Positions 34,797 to 43,745 of a stretch of DNA of 64,000 nt are shown piece by piece. Source of the stretch: Mesorhizobium sp. INR15 (GTDB lineage Bacteria > Pseudomonadota > Alphaproteobacteria > Rhizobiales > Rhizobiaceae); the NCBI RefSeq assembly GCF_015500075.1, contig NZ_CP045499.1, forward strand, positions 310,001 to 374,000. Direction: 5' to 3'. How positions within the stretch are numbered: the first letter of the stretch is position 1; the number at the start of each line of letters is the position of its first letter. Under the pieces are notes generated by a model. That model was not told the DNA's origin, did not search any database, and worked only from the letters and a program-made list of their open reading frames with translations. A program made the translations under genes and the position numbers.

Positions 34797-35040
34797 CCAT
34801 CATACTACAAAGCGTTCCCTCGGAACCGTGACGCCTTCACAGGCCAGGTAAGCGACCCACCTAGTCTGGTCGAGGCGGCGATCATCAGGCGCTTGTCGCC
34901 AAGCCATCGCACCAGCAGAACCCACGCTGTGGCGATGACGCCGCCAACAGCGACCCGCCCGCGATCAGCAGTGCAAAGCTGGCGATGGCGGCCTGAGCGC
35001 TGAATACGCCGGTTACGACGGCGGCCCACCGGGAATCGGA
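34797..35040 (-). pseudogene. possible cation/proton antiporter remnant
   Basis: Hydrophobic minus-strand pieces in two or three frames: VFSAQAAIASFALLIAGGSL, VIATAWVLLVRWLGDKRLM and WVAYLACEGV. Their order resembles the middle of NhaP-type sodium/proton antiporters. Frames shift at least twice and no start exists. Low certainty; it could be another membrane transporter. Confidence 0.3.
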
Positions 35041-35454
35041 CGAGGACAAGACCTGGCTTCGTTCAGCAGGCTCTCTCCTCGCGTCGGGTGGCGAGACGAT
35101 CGCGTCTGCCCGAAGGGATCGAATCCAAGACGCTCAAGGGCGGCGAAAACGTAGTTGTGACCTGTTCCACGACAGCGGGCAAGCTGACGGTTTCGAGCAT
35201 TCGTCAAGCCAAGGAGCACCCCTTTGCATCTGGGGAACGGTGTCAACCCGGCAAGCAGCTTCCACACGTAGCGATCCTGAAAATCGCAAAGCCCCGCCGT
35301 CGCGCGGCCGCGCGTGAAGAATTCCTTCAGCGCCTGCGCCCGGCCCTGATCCAGCGGAGGGCTGCGAAATTCTCGACGGCCCTCTTCCAGATGGCGTTGG
35401 CGCGCATCGCCCCATTATGGTGCCGTGGTCCGACCATTGCGGGGCCCTTGTGAG
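35041..35454. other. stretch without recognised gene
   Basis: 414 bases. Minus-strand frames such as one reading LLAGLTPFPRCKGVLLGLT look protein-like in places but match no family I recognise, and frames break repeatedly. Probably gene debris. Confidence 0.25.
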
Positions 35455-35480
35455 GGAACCAGCAGGCCATGGACGTCGTT
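35455..35480 (+). promoter_or_regulatory. EcfG-type (general stress) promoter
   Basis: ggaac (35455-35459), 17 bases, cgtt (35477-35480): the consensus recognised by the alphaproteobacterial stress sigma factor EcfG. The -10 part lies 24 bases before the start of the proline-rich gene, a suitable distance. Confidence 0.6.
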
Positions 35481-35504
35481 GAGCGCTATCATAGGAGGCC
35501 GGCA

Positions 35505-35729
35505 ATGAATGACTCTGGTCCTGACAAGCCCACACCAACGCCTCAAGATCCCAACCCCGAGCCGGCTCGACCGCCGGCCCCGCCGGAAATCCCGCCCCAA
35601 GAGCCGCCTGGTGTACCTCCGCCAACGCCTGACAACCATCCGATACCCGAGAACGAGCCGACGGAAATTCCTCCTGAAACGCCGCCCGAAATTCCCTCGG
35701 AGCCGACATTGCCCGCCCCATCGACTTAA
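35505..35729 (+). CDS. proline-rich small protein
   Basis: 74 residues from ATG 35505, preceded by aggagg at ideal spacing. About a third of residues are Pro, mixed with Glu and Thr (PTPTPQDPNPEPARPPAPPE), so the chain is acidic and unstructured, without signal peptide or membrane segment. The EcfG-like promoter just upstream suggests stress induction. Similar Pro/Glu-rich small proteins occur in rhizobia; no function known. Confidence 0.65.
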   Translation: MNDSGPDKPTPTPQDPNPEPARPPAPPEIPPQEPPGVPPPTPDNHPIPENEPTEIPPETPPEIPSEPTLPAPST

Positions 35730-35949
35730 AGGACTCAGTGCTCGGAGGGGAACGCGCCGTGATTGAAGCTCTGGTACCGATCATGGCGAAGCTGTCACGC
35801 CTGCAGGATGATCATCGCGCAGGTGTGCCTGAGCACATGAGGCGAGACGCGCTTCTTGGGAGGCCGGGCTGCTGGTGAGCAGCGACCGCGGCGTGCTGCT
35901 TGAGCAGATAAGCGAAGCCCCTCGGCTCAAAGGTTCACTACGCGCGCTG

Positions 35950-36205
35950 ACGAACATTCATAGCCGCAGGCGATGGCGAAGATGCGGGCGCGCAGGATGT
36001 CAGCCATGGCGTGCGTCACGCGCGCTGGATCGCGCGGATCCTGGATCGCAGCGGCAAGCCTGTCAGCCAGGTGCAGGCGCCGCTCGGCCGCGGCCAAAAG
36101 CATGACGCCACCAATCCGAGGTGATGCGTGCGCCGTCAAACGCAGCTGTGATCTTCTTGCGCCCAACGGCTGGAAATGAGAACGGCAGCAACGTATCGTC
36201 GGTCA
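35950..36205 (-). pseudogene. IS1380 family transposase N-terminal fragment
   Basis: The minus strand starts TDDTLLPFSFPAVGRKKITA at 36205 and runs to ARITSD, then one extra T at about 36118 shifts the frame to GGVMLLAAAERRLHLADRLA and IFAIACGYE. This is the conserved start of IS1380 transposases. Sequence homology ends at about 35950. Confidence 0.7.
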
Positions 36206-36278
36206 TGGCGGGTGTGGCTCGCAAAATGTGGGCGACAGGAATGGCTTCAGCACTAAAATCCTACGCCACATCAAGCGC

Positions 36279-36856
36279 TTAAGCTACATCCGCCAGCCTC
36301 TCAGACAGGTCGTCGTGCATAAGACGGGCTAGCTTGGGAAGGCCACTGTTCGGTGCGTCCGCAATTTCCTGCATGCGGGTCAGTTGGACCATCCCTCGGG
36401 GGACAATGTGCCCAAACTCGTAGAGAACCGCACGTAGCGCATTCACCATCTCCGTGCGTTGTCGAACAAGACGTTCTCTTGCCCGGAACAATACCGCTCT
36501 GGCCTGCTGAGCCTCCGACTTCGGCTTCGGCTCGACGAAACGCATTTCCGGCCGCTGCGCTGCAATCACAATCGCTTCGGCATCCGCCGCATCGTTCTTC
36601 TGCCTCTTTACGAAAGGCCGAACATATTGTGGGGCAATCAGCTTCACTTCATGGCCAAGACTTGCCATCTCCCGTGCCCAATAGTGGGCGCTGCCACAGG
36701 CTTCCATGATCACAATCGCCGGCGGCTGTTCGGCCATGAAGTGCCGGAACTGCTGACGCGACAACTTCCTGCGAAACCGCACTTTCCTGTCATCGAAGCT
36801 CCATGAATCTGGAAAACTGTTTTTGCCAGGTCAATGCCGATCATCGTATCTTTCAT
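36279..36856 (-). pseudogene. IS110 family transposase N-terminal half
   Basis: Begins KDTMIGIDLAKTVFQIHGA at 36856, shifts frame near 36790, then continues with KLSRQQFRHFMAEQPP, VIMEACGSAHYWAREMASLG, RPFVKRQKNDAADAEAIVIA and MVNALRAVLYEFGHIVPRG. It stops at RLADVA where the C-terminal domain should follow. A different lineage from the IS110 copies at 11.5 and 17 kb. Confidence 0.75.
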
Positions 36857-36964
36857 CGCGGTTGCCGTCCTCTCTGCTGGTGGGTCACCCACTATTTTGG
36901 CACATTCGATGCCGTCTGAGGTGGGCGGCAACCACCCCATCTTGTTCCGGCCCCTTCATGTAGC

Positions 36965-37156
36965 GTGGTCTACACACGCGGCGATCCAGCCGAAAAGCTC
37001 GAAGCCATGGAAGCGATCGTGCCACCGCATCTGCGGCGCGGCACCTTCCAGCCGACCGACAACGACGCAAGACATCCGGAAAGTATCGCTGTGGCTGGGC
37101 CATGCCACGCTGGCGACCACCGAGAGCTGATGGCACTGCTCAAGAGCGCTTCGTAA
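36965..37156 (+). pseudogene. tyrosine recombinase C-terminal fragment, rearranged
   Basis: Reads VYTRGDPAEKLEAMEAIVPP and HLRRGTFQPTD, the end of a transposon-type integrase, then in a shifted frame QDIRKVSLWLGHATLATTE (37068-37127), which should precede it, and finally LMALLKSAS and stop. The order suggests a short upstream segment inserted into the tail, or two recombined copies. Confidence 0.6.
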
Positions 37157-37195
37157 TGGTGAGCCGGGCCGGCGGCGAAATGCGTGAAAGAGCGA

Positions 37196-37432
37196 TCAGG
37201 TCCGCCGCCAGCTCCCCATTACTGGATCTGCCCATAAGGCAGGAGTTATAGGCTTGCCGCACGAGGCCGCAGTCGGTGCAGTGTTCGGCATGACCGTCCA
37301 GGGCCGCGGTCCGGCCGCCTCCACCGCAGCCATGACCCGGCGCTCGACACGCCCGAGATGGCCGGCATGATCACGGCGATAATCAACCCCGTGGCGGTGG
37401 AATACATCCGCCACTTCCAGATCCGAACGCAT
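37196..37432 (-). pseudogene. IS91-type transposase N-terminal fragment
   Basis: Starts RSDLEVADVFHRHGVDYRRD and HAGHLGRVERRVMAAVEA, parallel to the intact IS91 transposase at 2202-3395 (RASIEVADIFRAAGLAYRVA). It decays by frameshift after about 40 residues and ends near 37200. Confidence 0.7.
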
Positions 37433-37441
37433 GCGCGCGGC

Positions 37442-37922
37442 TCAGCCGGGCGGCGTGATCTCCATGTGGAGTTGGTCAAAAGGACTGGCGGTCCGGCCGA
37501 TCACAGCCGTTGAGACCTGGGCGTAAAGTGTAGTCGTCGCCAGGCTGCGATGGCCCAGCAGCACCTGAATGATCCTTATGTCCGTGCCGGCTTCCAAAAG
37601 GTGGGTGGCGAAGCTGTGGCGAAGGGTGTGCACCGTCACCCGCTTCTCAACGCCCAGGAACTCGCAGGCCGTTCGACAGGATCCCCAAGGTCTGCGGGTG
37701 GATCGGGCCGCCGCCATCGCGCCGGGGAAACAGCCATCGCCCCGGCTTGGTCAACCGCCAATAGACGCGCAAAATCTCCAGCAACTGCGGCGACAGCATC
37801 ACATAGCGGCCCTTGCCGCCCTTGCCCTGCTCGATGCGAATGACCATCCGGCTGCTATCGATGTCGCTCACCTGCAGACACGCCGCCTCCGCAGCGCGTA
37901 AGCCCACCGCATAGGTGGTCAT
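37442..37922 (-). pseudogene. IS91-associated tyrosine recombinase, C-terminal part
   Basis: First frame from 37922: VGLRAAEAACLQVSDIDSSR and GKGGKGRYVMLSPQLLEILR. It shifts at about 37680 to CEFLGVEKRVTVHTLRHSF, IQVLLGHRSLATTTLYAQVS, ending ITPPG at 37442. The N-terminal half is lost at the junction near 37925-37990 with the next IS21. Overlaps the transposase fragment arrangement seen at 3399-4307. Confidence 0.75.
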
Positions 37923-37994
37923 CAGAGCGACCCGGTTCCTCGTTTATAGCGCGACGATCAGGATGAGACGTGAGCGGCGATCTGGATGAGATTC

Positions 37995-38888
37995 TCAGGT
38001 CGCGGTCACGGGCAAATTATCATGCTGATTGTCGCTGGCAAGGCCTTCATCGATCTCTGATTGCCGCTCCGCGACAAGTTCGTGTGTGTTCTTGATTGTC
38101 GCGTAAGAGGCGGGCCTGCCGCGCTGGCGTTTGGCTTCCATGGCGGATCTGCGCCGGTAGCTTTCGACGTTCATCTCGAAGATCGTTGCGTGGTGAACAA
38201 GTCGGTCCACCGCGGCGAGGGTCATGGCGGGGTCTGGAAAGATTCTGTTCCATTCTCCGAAGGGCTGATTGGCGGTGATCATGATGGAGCGCCGCTCATA
38301 CCTTGCGCAGATGAGTTCGAAGAGCACGCTTGTTTCGGCCTGGTCCTTGGTGACGTAGGCCAGATCGTCGAGGATGAGCAGATCGAACTTGTCGAGCTTG
38401 GCGATAGCGGATTCGAGCTGCAACTCCCGCCGCGCGATCTGGAGCTTCTGCACGAGATCGGTGGTTCGTGCGAACTGCACGCGCCAGCCGTTCTCAATGA
38501 GGGCAAGCCCGATCGCTGCCGCGAGATGGCTCTTCCCGCCGCCGGGTGGGCCGAACAACAGGATATTGGCGCCCTTGGCGAGCCAGCTGTCGCCGGCGGT
38601 CATGGCCATGACCTGAGCCTTGGAGACCATGGGTACGGCGTCGAAGGCGAAGCTGTCGAGCGTCTTTCCGGGCGGCAGATGCGCTTCGGCCAGATGCCGT
38701 TCGATCCTGCGATGCGCGCGCTCGGCCAGTTCATGCTCGGCGATGGCCGAGAGGAACCGGGCGGCGGGCCACCCTTCTCTATCGGCCTGCTCGGCAAATT
38801 GCGGCCAGAGCGTCTTGATCGTCGGCAGCCGGAGTTCGTTGAGCATGATGCCGAGGCGGGCTTCGTCGATGGTGTGGGCGTTGCTCAT
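37995..38888 (-). CDS. istB: IS21 helper ATPase IstB (third IS21)
   Basis: 297 residues, intact. SNAHTIDEARLGIMLNELRL at the start, Walker A NILLFGPPGGGKSHLAAAIG (about 108-127), Walker B FDLLILDDLAYVTKDQ, sensor SIMITANQPFGEWNRIF, and VDRLVHHATIFEMNVESYR. Overlaps istA by 4 bases. A different IS21 lineage from elements 1 and 2. Confidence 0.9.
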   Translation of the reverse strand: MSNAHTIDEARLGIMLNELRLPTIKTLWPQFAEQADREGWPAARFLSAIAEHELAERAHRRIERHLAEAHLPPGKTLDSFAFDAVPMVSKAQVMAMTAGDSWLAKGANILLFGPPGGGKSHLAAAIGLALIENGWRVQFARTTDLVQKLQIARRELQLESAIAKLDKFDLLILDDLAYVTKDQAETSVLFELICARYERRSIMITANQPFGEWNRIFPDPAMTLAAVDRLVHHATIFEMNVESYRRRSAMEAKRQRGRPASYATIKNTHELVAERQSEIDEGLASDNQHDNLPVTAT

Positions 38889-40139
38889 GCGACGTCTCCC
38901 ACATGGATTGCCCCGATCAGGGCTTCATAGCCGTTAAGGGAAGCGAGTTGCACCGACACGGTCGGCAGCCGTGCGGGGTCCGGGCCGAAGAGGGTTCGCA
39001 AGACGGCAATATCGGGCAGGTCGCCGGCGTCGAGGGTCTCGGCGAGTTGCTCGGCAAGCTCACGCTCGCAGCCTCGATCATGGGCCAGCGCCAGCAGATC
39101 GACCATGATCTTGCACGCCTGCCTGTCCGGCAGCCGCTCGATGAGCTCGTCGAAGGCCCTGCGGTATTCCTGCCGCGGGAAGAGCTTGTCACGATAGATG
39201 AGATTAAGAAGCGCCATCGGCTTTTTGCGCAGGGAATGGATGACGTGCCGATAGTTGACGACCTGATCGTGCCTTCCGTCGGCATGGCCTCGACCCCTGG
39301 GCAGCGTCATCAGCTTTGTTCCTCCCACAAAGACCTCAAGGCGATCATCGAACAGACGGATGCGAAGTCGATGTCCGATCAGGCGGGAGGGAACGGTGTA
39401 GAAGACCTTGCGCAAGGTGAAGCCGCCGGTCCGCGACACGGTGACGACCACCTCTTCGAAGTCGCTGGTCCGCTGGTCTGGGAGTTCCTGCAGATGAGGG
39501 CGTTCGGCATCGATGCGCTTGCCATGATTGGCGTTGTGCCGGCTGACGATCTCGTCGATGAAGGCGCGATACGCGCCGAGATCGTCGAAGTCTCTGCTGC
39601 CGCGCATCAGAAGGGCGTCACGGATGGCATCCTTGAGATGGCCATGGCTGCTTTCGATCGAAACGTTCTCGTGTGCGATGCCCTTGTTGTTGCGGGTCGG
39701 CGTCATGCGGTAGTGCGCACAAAGCTCTTCGTAGCGATGCGTGAGATCCTCCTTCGCATCGGCGCTGAGGTTGCGGAAAGCCGCCGAGAGGCTGTCGCTG
39801 CGATGATAGAGCGGCGCTCCCCCAAGCGACCACAGCGCGTTCTGCAGTCCTTCGGCCAGGGCCACGAAGCTCTCGCCGCCGAGAATGACATGGGTGTGTT
39901 CAAAGCCGGACCAAGCGAGCCGGAAGTGGTAAAGCAGATGATCAAGAGACTGGCCGGCGATCGACACGCCAAGGCTGCCCATGTCGGTAAAATCCGACAG
40001 CCCGAGCCGGCCGGGTTCGTGAAGCTGTCGGAAGATAACCTCCTGCTCTTCGCCGTGTATGGCGCGCCATGACCGGATGCGCCGCTCCAACGTCCGGCGA
40101 ATGCCCGCGCTCAGTTCCGGGTGCCGCCGCAGCTGTTGC
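38885..40139 (-). pseudogene. istA: IstA transposase lacking its N-terminus
   Basis: Homology starts at QQLRRHPELSAGIRRTLERR next to the Tni element at about 40139; a start codon is available only at 40090. The rve core has LGLSDFTDMGSLGVSIAG (Asp), AALWSLGG-type middle, NNKGIAHENVSIESSHGHLK (Glu), and the Mu-like barrel VSRTGGFTLRKVFYTVPSRL. About 90-100 N-terminal residues with the helix-turn-helix are missing, so end binding is lost. Confidence 0.8.
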
Positions 40140-40140
40140 T

Positions 40141-40261
40141 TGGCACTTAATAGTGATAATGCCCTTCCAATGATTTCAAATGGTTACGCTGGCACTTAAT
40201 TTGAGAATGAGCAGTTAATTTGATAATGCACGTTGGCTTTTGTCACTTAACGTGAGAATAC
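40141..40261 (+). repeat. left-end repeats of the Tni element (four sites)
   Basis: Sites at 40141-40162 (tggcacttaatagtgataat), 40190-40210 (tggcacttaatttgagaatg), 40211-40230 (gcagttaatttgataatgca) and 40241-40261 (tgtcacttaacgtgagaata) follow the consensus tg(g/t)ca(c/g)ttaa-n2-tgagaatg, all in direct orientation. Multiple ordered sites of about 20 bp are how TnsB/TniA recognises ends. Confidence 0.75.
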
Positions 40262-40291
40262 AGTTCGCGGTGTTTTGCTAGCGGACTTACC

Positions 40292-41905
40292 ATGAACGAT
40301 CCCTTCCCTGACGAGATTGACGAGGCGCTTTGGGACGAAGCGTGCCGGCGGGCGGATGCGATCCGAGAATTCCTGAAAGGCAGGATCGGCAACGCGACAG
40401 CCGCACAGGTTGCCGACCTCGCTGCCGAAATGGAAGTGAGCCAGGCGACGGCGTACAGACTGATCAAGCTGTTCCGCAGCGGCGGGACCGTGTTGTCGCT
40501 GGTAGGTCGTAAGCGCGGACGGCCGGAGGGCCATCGTGTTCTGGACGATCAACGAGAGCAAATCGTCCGGTCAACGATCACAGCTTACTACCTGAAGCGG
40601 ACCCGGCCGACGGTCTCGCAGCTGGTCCGGGACGTGCAGACGAACTGCCTTTCGGTCGGGGTGAAGCCGCCGCATCGCCGCACGATCGGGGCACGCCTTA
40701 CAGACATCGACCTGCAAAAGCGCGCGAAACGGCGTGGCGAACAGAAGATCGTGAAGGCGACAACCGCCGTTCCTGGCGCCCTTGGCGCGTCCCGCCCGCT
40801 GGAGATCGTCCAGATCGATCATACCAAGGCCGACGTCTTTGTCGTCGATGAGGAGCACCGGCAGCCCGTTGGCCGGCCGTGGCTGACGTTGGCGATGGAC
40901 GTGTGCAGCCGGATGGTCACCGGTTTCTATCTGACGATGGATGCACCGTCCCGGCTTTCAACCAGCCTGTGCCTGCTGCACTCCGTCTTCGACAAATCGG
41001 CATGGCTGAGGGAACGTGAGATCTCGGATCCATGGCCTGTCGCTGGCCTGCCGGACTTGCTGCACGTCGACAACGGCGCCGACTTCCGTAGCCGTGCATT
41101 CAAGAGAGGGTGCCAGGATGCCGGCGTTGCAATCGAATGGCGGCCGCCGGGCGAGCCACGCTTCGGCGGTCATATCGAGCGGCTGATCGGAACGCGGATG
41201 GGAAAGCTGCATCTACTGCCTGGGACGACGTTCAGTAACGAACAGGAGCTTGGTGAGTATGACCCGAAGCGGCACGCGGCACTGACACTGCGGGAGCTGG
41301 AGCGTTACATCGCCCTGGACATCGTCGGATCCTACCATCAGTCGATCCACAGCAGCCTTGGTCGCCCGCCGCTTGCAGTCTGGCGGGACCACGAAGGTGA
41401 GATCCCCCTTCGACTGCCACAAGATCGAATGCGCTTTTGGCTGACCTTCCTGCCCGAAGAGGAGCGAACCCTGCGGCCGACGGGCATTCACCTGTTCGGC
41501 CTGCGTTATTGGTCGGCCGCTCTCAGCGCCGACGTCGGGCGGTCGGACCGGCGCCTGCTTGTCAAATACGACCCCCGCGACATGGCGCGCGTCTTCGTGC
41601 GACGGCCATCGGGGAATTTTGTGGAAGCCCGCTATGCCGATGTGACCCTGCCTTCGATAACGCTGCACGAGGCGGTGACCGCCCGACGCAGCCTGCTGGC
41701 GAAAGGTCGTCGTGAACTCGACACCCGCACCATCGTCCGCACAGCAATCGCGCAGCGCGAGCTGATTGAAGCGGCGACCAGAAAGACGGCGGCGGCGCGA
41801 CGCGGGAAGGCTTCGTCGAAATCAAAGGTGGATGATCGGGGATGGGGCTCGCTCCGCGGCGTCGACTCCAGCAAACCTGTACCCTTTGTCGAGGATACAG
41901 ATTGA
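40292..41905 (+). CDS. tniA: TniA/TnsB-like DDE transposase
   Basis: 537 residues. N-terminal helix-turn-helix modules (VADLAAEMEVSQATAYRLIK and the following PTVSQLVRDVQT region), rve core with IVQIDHTKADVFVVDEE (Asp about 175), LLHVDNGADFRSRAF (Asp about 258) and RFGGHIERLIGTRMGKLHLL (Glu about 294), then a Mu-transposase C-terminal beta-barrel (TGIHLFGLRYWSAALSADVG). It cuts and joins element ends together with the TniB ATPase. Start ATG at 40292; 30 bases after the last left repeat. Intact. Confidence 0.92.
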   Translation: MNDPFPDEIDEALWDEACRRADAIREFLKGRIGNATAAQVADLAAEMEVSQATAYRLIKLFRSGGTVLSLVGRKRGRPEGHRVLDDQREQIVRSTITAYYLKRTRPTVSQLVRDVQTNCLSVGVKPPHRRTIGARLTDIDLQKRAKRRGEQKIVKATTAVPGALGASRPLEIVQIDHTKADVFVVDEEHRQPVGRPWLTLAMDVCSRMVTGFYLTMDAPSRLSTSLCLLHSVFDKSAWLREREISDPWPVAGLPDLLHVDNGADFRSRAFKRGCQDAGVAIEWRPPGEPRFGGHIERLIGTRMGKLHLLPGTTFSNEQELGEYDPKRHAALTLRELERYIALDIVGSYHQSIHSSLGRPPLAVWRDHEGEIPLRLPQDRMRFWLTFLPEEERTLRPTGIHLFGLRYWSAALSADVGRSDRRLLVKYDPRDMARVFVRRPSGNFVEARYADVTLPSITLHEAVTARRSLLAKGRRELDTRTIVRTAIAQRELIEAATRKTAAARRGKASSKSKVDDRGWGSLRGVDSSKPVPFVEDTD

Positions 41906-41917
41906 GCTGGAGCGAAT

Positions 41918-42799
41918 ATGAACGATGATGTCTCTCACCTGACCCCAAACGCTGCGGCGCTGCTGTCCGAAACGAACGAGCGACGTATTCGGGCGATACG
42001 ATCGCGCCGCTGGGTTCTCTACCCGCGCGCCAAGCAAGCCCTCGACCGGCTCAACCGTCTGCTCGACCATCCGCGAGGCACACGCATGCCTTCGGTCGCG
42101 ATTTATGGTGACAGCGGCATGGGCAAAACCATGATCATGAAGCGGTTCCGCGATGAGCACCCACCGAGCTTCAACCTGGTGACAGGCACGCTGAAGACGC
42201 CGGTGCTCGCGATGGAAATGACCAGCCGACCTGGCGAGCGGCGCTTTTATGCCGAACTGCTCACTCTGCTCGGCGCACCGCAACGACCGCGCGCCGACAT
42301 TGCCCAGATGGAGCAGGCAGCGCTACGGATCATGGAAGCTATCGGCGTACAGGTGCTCGTCATCGACGAGGTGCACAACATCCTCGCCGGAACCTATCGC
42401 GAGCAGCGGATCGTCCTGAACACGCTGCGCTTCCTGAGCAACCGTCTACAGATCTCGCTTGTCTGCTTCGGCGTCAACGATGCGCGCGAGGCGATTGGTG
42501 GCGATGTCCAGCTTGCACGCCGGTTTGAGCAGTTCACCTTGAGCAGGTGGGCCGCGAACGAGCAGTTCGAGACGCTGGTGGCGTCGATCCTGCGCAACAC
42601 GCCACTGCGTCGACCCTCGGTGCTCACGCCGAAATCGCTGCGGCGGATTCTGCAGATCACGGAGGGCATCACCGCCAGCATCTTCCACATGATCAACGAT
42701 CTCGCGGTTGAGGCCATCGAAAGCGGTCGAGAGCAGATTGCAGACGAAGCTGTCGAAAACTGGGAGCCGGAGTTCGAGGCCGAGGCGGCATTCGCATGA
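41918..42799 (+). CDS. tniB: TniB/TnsC-like AAA+ regulator
   Basis: 293 residues, 12 bases after tniA. Walker A in VAIYGDSGMGKTMIMKRFRD (about 62-81), Walker B in VLVIDEVHNILAGT (about 147-160), sensor region ISLVCFGVNDAREAI and an arginine-rich follow-up. ATP-dependent oligomer that carries target information from TniQ to TniA. Overlaps tniQ by 4 bases. Intact. Confidence 0.92.
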   Translation: MNDDVSHLTPNAAALLSETNERRIRAIRSRRWVLYPRAKQALDRLNRLLDHPRGTRMPSVAIYGDSGMGKTMIMKRFRDEHPPSFNLVTGTLKTPVLAMEMTSRPGERRFYAELLTLLGAPQRPRADIAQMEQAALRIMEAIGVQVLVIDEVHNILAGTYREQRIVLNTLRFLSNRLQISLVCFGVNDAREAIGGDVQLARRFEQFTLSRWAANEQFETLVASILRNTPLRRPSVLTPKSLRRILQITEGITASIFHMINDLAVEAIESGREQIADEAVENWEPEFEAEAAFA

Positions 42800-43662
42800 C
42801 GGAGAACGCGCCGCCACGGCAGTTACCGGTGAGATTGCCGCTCCACCCTCACGAGCTTCTGTCGTCCTGGATCAGTCGCCATGCCACCTTCTACGCGGTC
42901 CCACCGCTCGTCATGCTCCAGCATTGCCTGCCGGAGGCCTCCTCATTGCGAGCAGTCGATCTCGATCTGAACACTGATCAGGAAATCCGCCTCGCCAGCA
43001 TGTTCGCCATCGAACCGGCCGTCTTGCGTCGAATGACCTTCACCAATATGCCGAAGTCTTCGCATCGGCTCATAGCCGCGAGGCCAGCTCAGATCTGTAC
43101 GTGCTGCTGCCCTGGTGGCGCGGAACCGGCGCCAATCCTTCGAAGCCAGCTGACGGGATGGCGGATCACCTGCCCACATTGCAGAGCATCGCTGCAAGGG
43201 CTCGGCGATGGGGAGCTCCCCTCCCCCTTCCGGCAATATCACCATGCGGCTCTGCGTGGTGAAAAGCTGCTCGACGATGAAGCCGAACGCGGCATCCGAA
43301 CATGGACATCGCCAACCGAGATCGCACGGCTTCTGCTGATGCGAAGAGTGATCTGGCCCCTGCCGCGTGAGCATGAGCTTTGGCGCTACAGGGTGCTCGG
43401 CGCCATCATTCCCGATCTCGACGATGTCGTTGCCGCAGAACACGAGAACCTCCCGACCCCTGCAAAACCGATCCTGCCACTCTACATGCGGCCAGCTCTG
43501 CTTGCAGGCGTTGCTATCGCCGAGCGTGCCGGACCAGAGATGCTCCGGATGCTGCGCGGTCACATGTTGGGTGACAACAAGGTCCGATTCACTGACGCCG
43601 CCGAGAGCATGATCGCCCGAGCGCGCAGGTTGAGAGTCTCTCCGCAGATGCAGTTAATTTGA
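42796..43662 (+). CDS. tniQ: TniQ target-selection protein
   Basis: 288 residues. The TniQ N-terminus LPLHPHELLSSWISRHATFY is clear, followed by a zinc-finger-like region (QICTCCCPGG and ITCPHCRASL, about 95-135). TniQ proteins recruit the transposition complex to a target, and in CRISPR-linked Tn7 elements link to Cascade; here no such partner exists, so target choice must be intrinsic or rely on host DNA structure. It is at the short end of the family. Its stop codon lies inside the first right-end repeat. Confidence 0.9.
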   Translation: MTENAPPRQLPVRLPLHPHELLSSWISRHATFYAVPPLVMLQHCLPEASSLRAVDLDLNTDQEIRLASMFAIEPAVLRRMTFTNMPKSSHRLIAARPAQICTCCCPGGAEPAPILRSQLTGWRITCPHCRASLQGLGDGELPSPFRQYHHAALRGEKLLDDEAERGIRTWTSPTEIARLLLMRRVIWPLPREHELWRYRVLGAIIPDLDDVVAAEHENLPTPAKPILPLYMRPALLAGVAIAERAGPEMLRMLRGHMLGDNKVRFTDAAESMIARARRLRVSPQMQLI

Positions 43663-43738
43663 GAATGCGGCCACCAAGATTCTCACAATTAAATGCCAAG
43701 TCTGAACCATACCGACGCATTCTTGCATTTAACTGCCA
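43650..43738. repeat. right-end repeats of the Tni element (three sites)
   Basis: gcagttaatttgagaatgcg (43650-43669, direct, containing the tniQ stop), gattctcacaattaaatgcc (43678-43698, inverted) and gcattcttgcatttaactgc (43717-43738, inverted). The inner site has the orientation of the left-end sites, the outer two are opposite. Confidence 0.75.
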
Positions 43739-43745
43739 AGTGACA

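Larger units (their letters stand above)
40134..43745 (+). mobile_element. compact TniA-TniB-TniQ transposon without cargo
   Basis: Ends tgttgcttggcacttaa (40134) and, inverted, tgtcacttggcagttaa (to 43745). Between them are only tniA, tniB and tniQ in one operon, 3.6 kb overall. Copies of a 20-base motif are arranged at both ends like TnsB/TniA sites. No resolvase, integron, resistance or CRISPR component is present. The bases outside the ends (gcagc, ggtaa) do not form a 5-bp duplication, and the left flank (IS21) and right flank (kup) are unrelated, so one side was deleted after insertion. Confidence 0.8.

Noticed and set aside
40134..43745. CRISPR-associated or cargo-bearing Tn7-like element
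   Set aside because: No cas genes, no repeat-spacer array and no gene other than tniA, tniB and tniQ between the ends; the end repeats are short sites, not CRISPR repeats.
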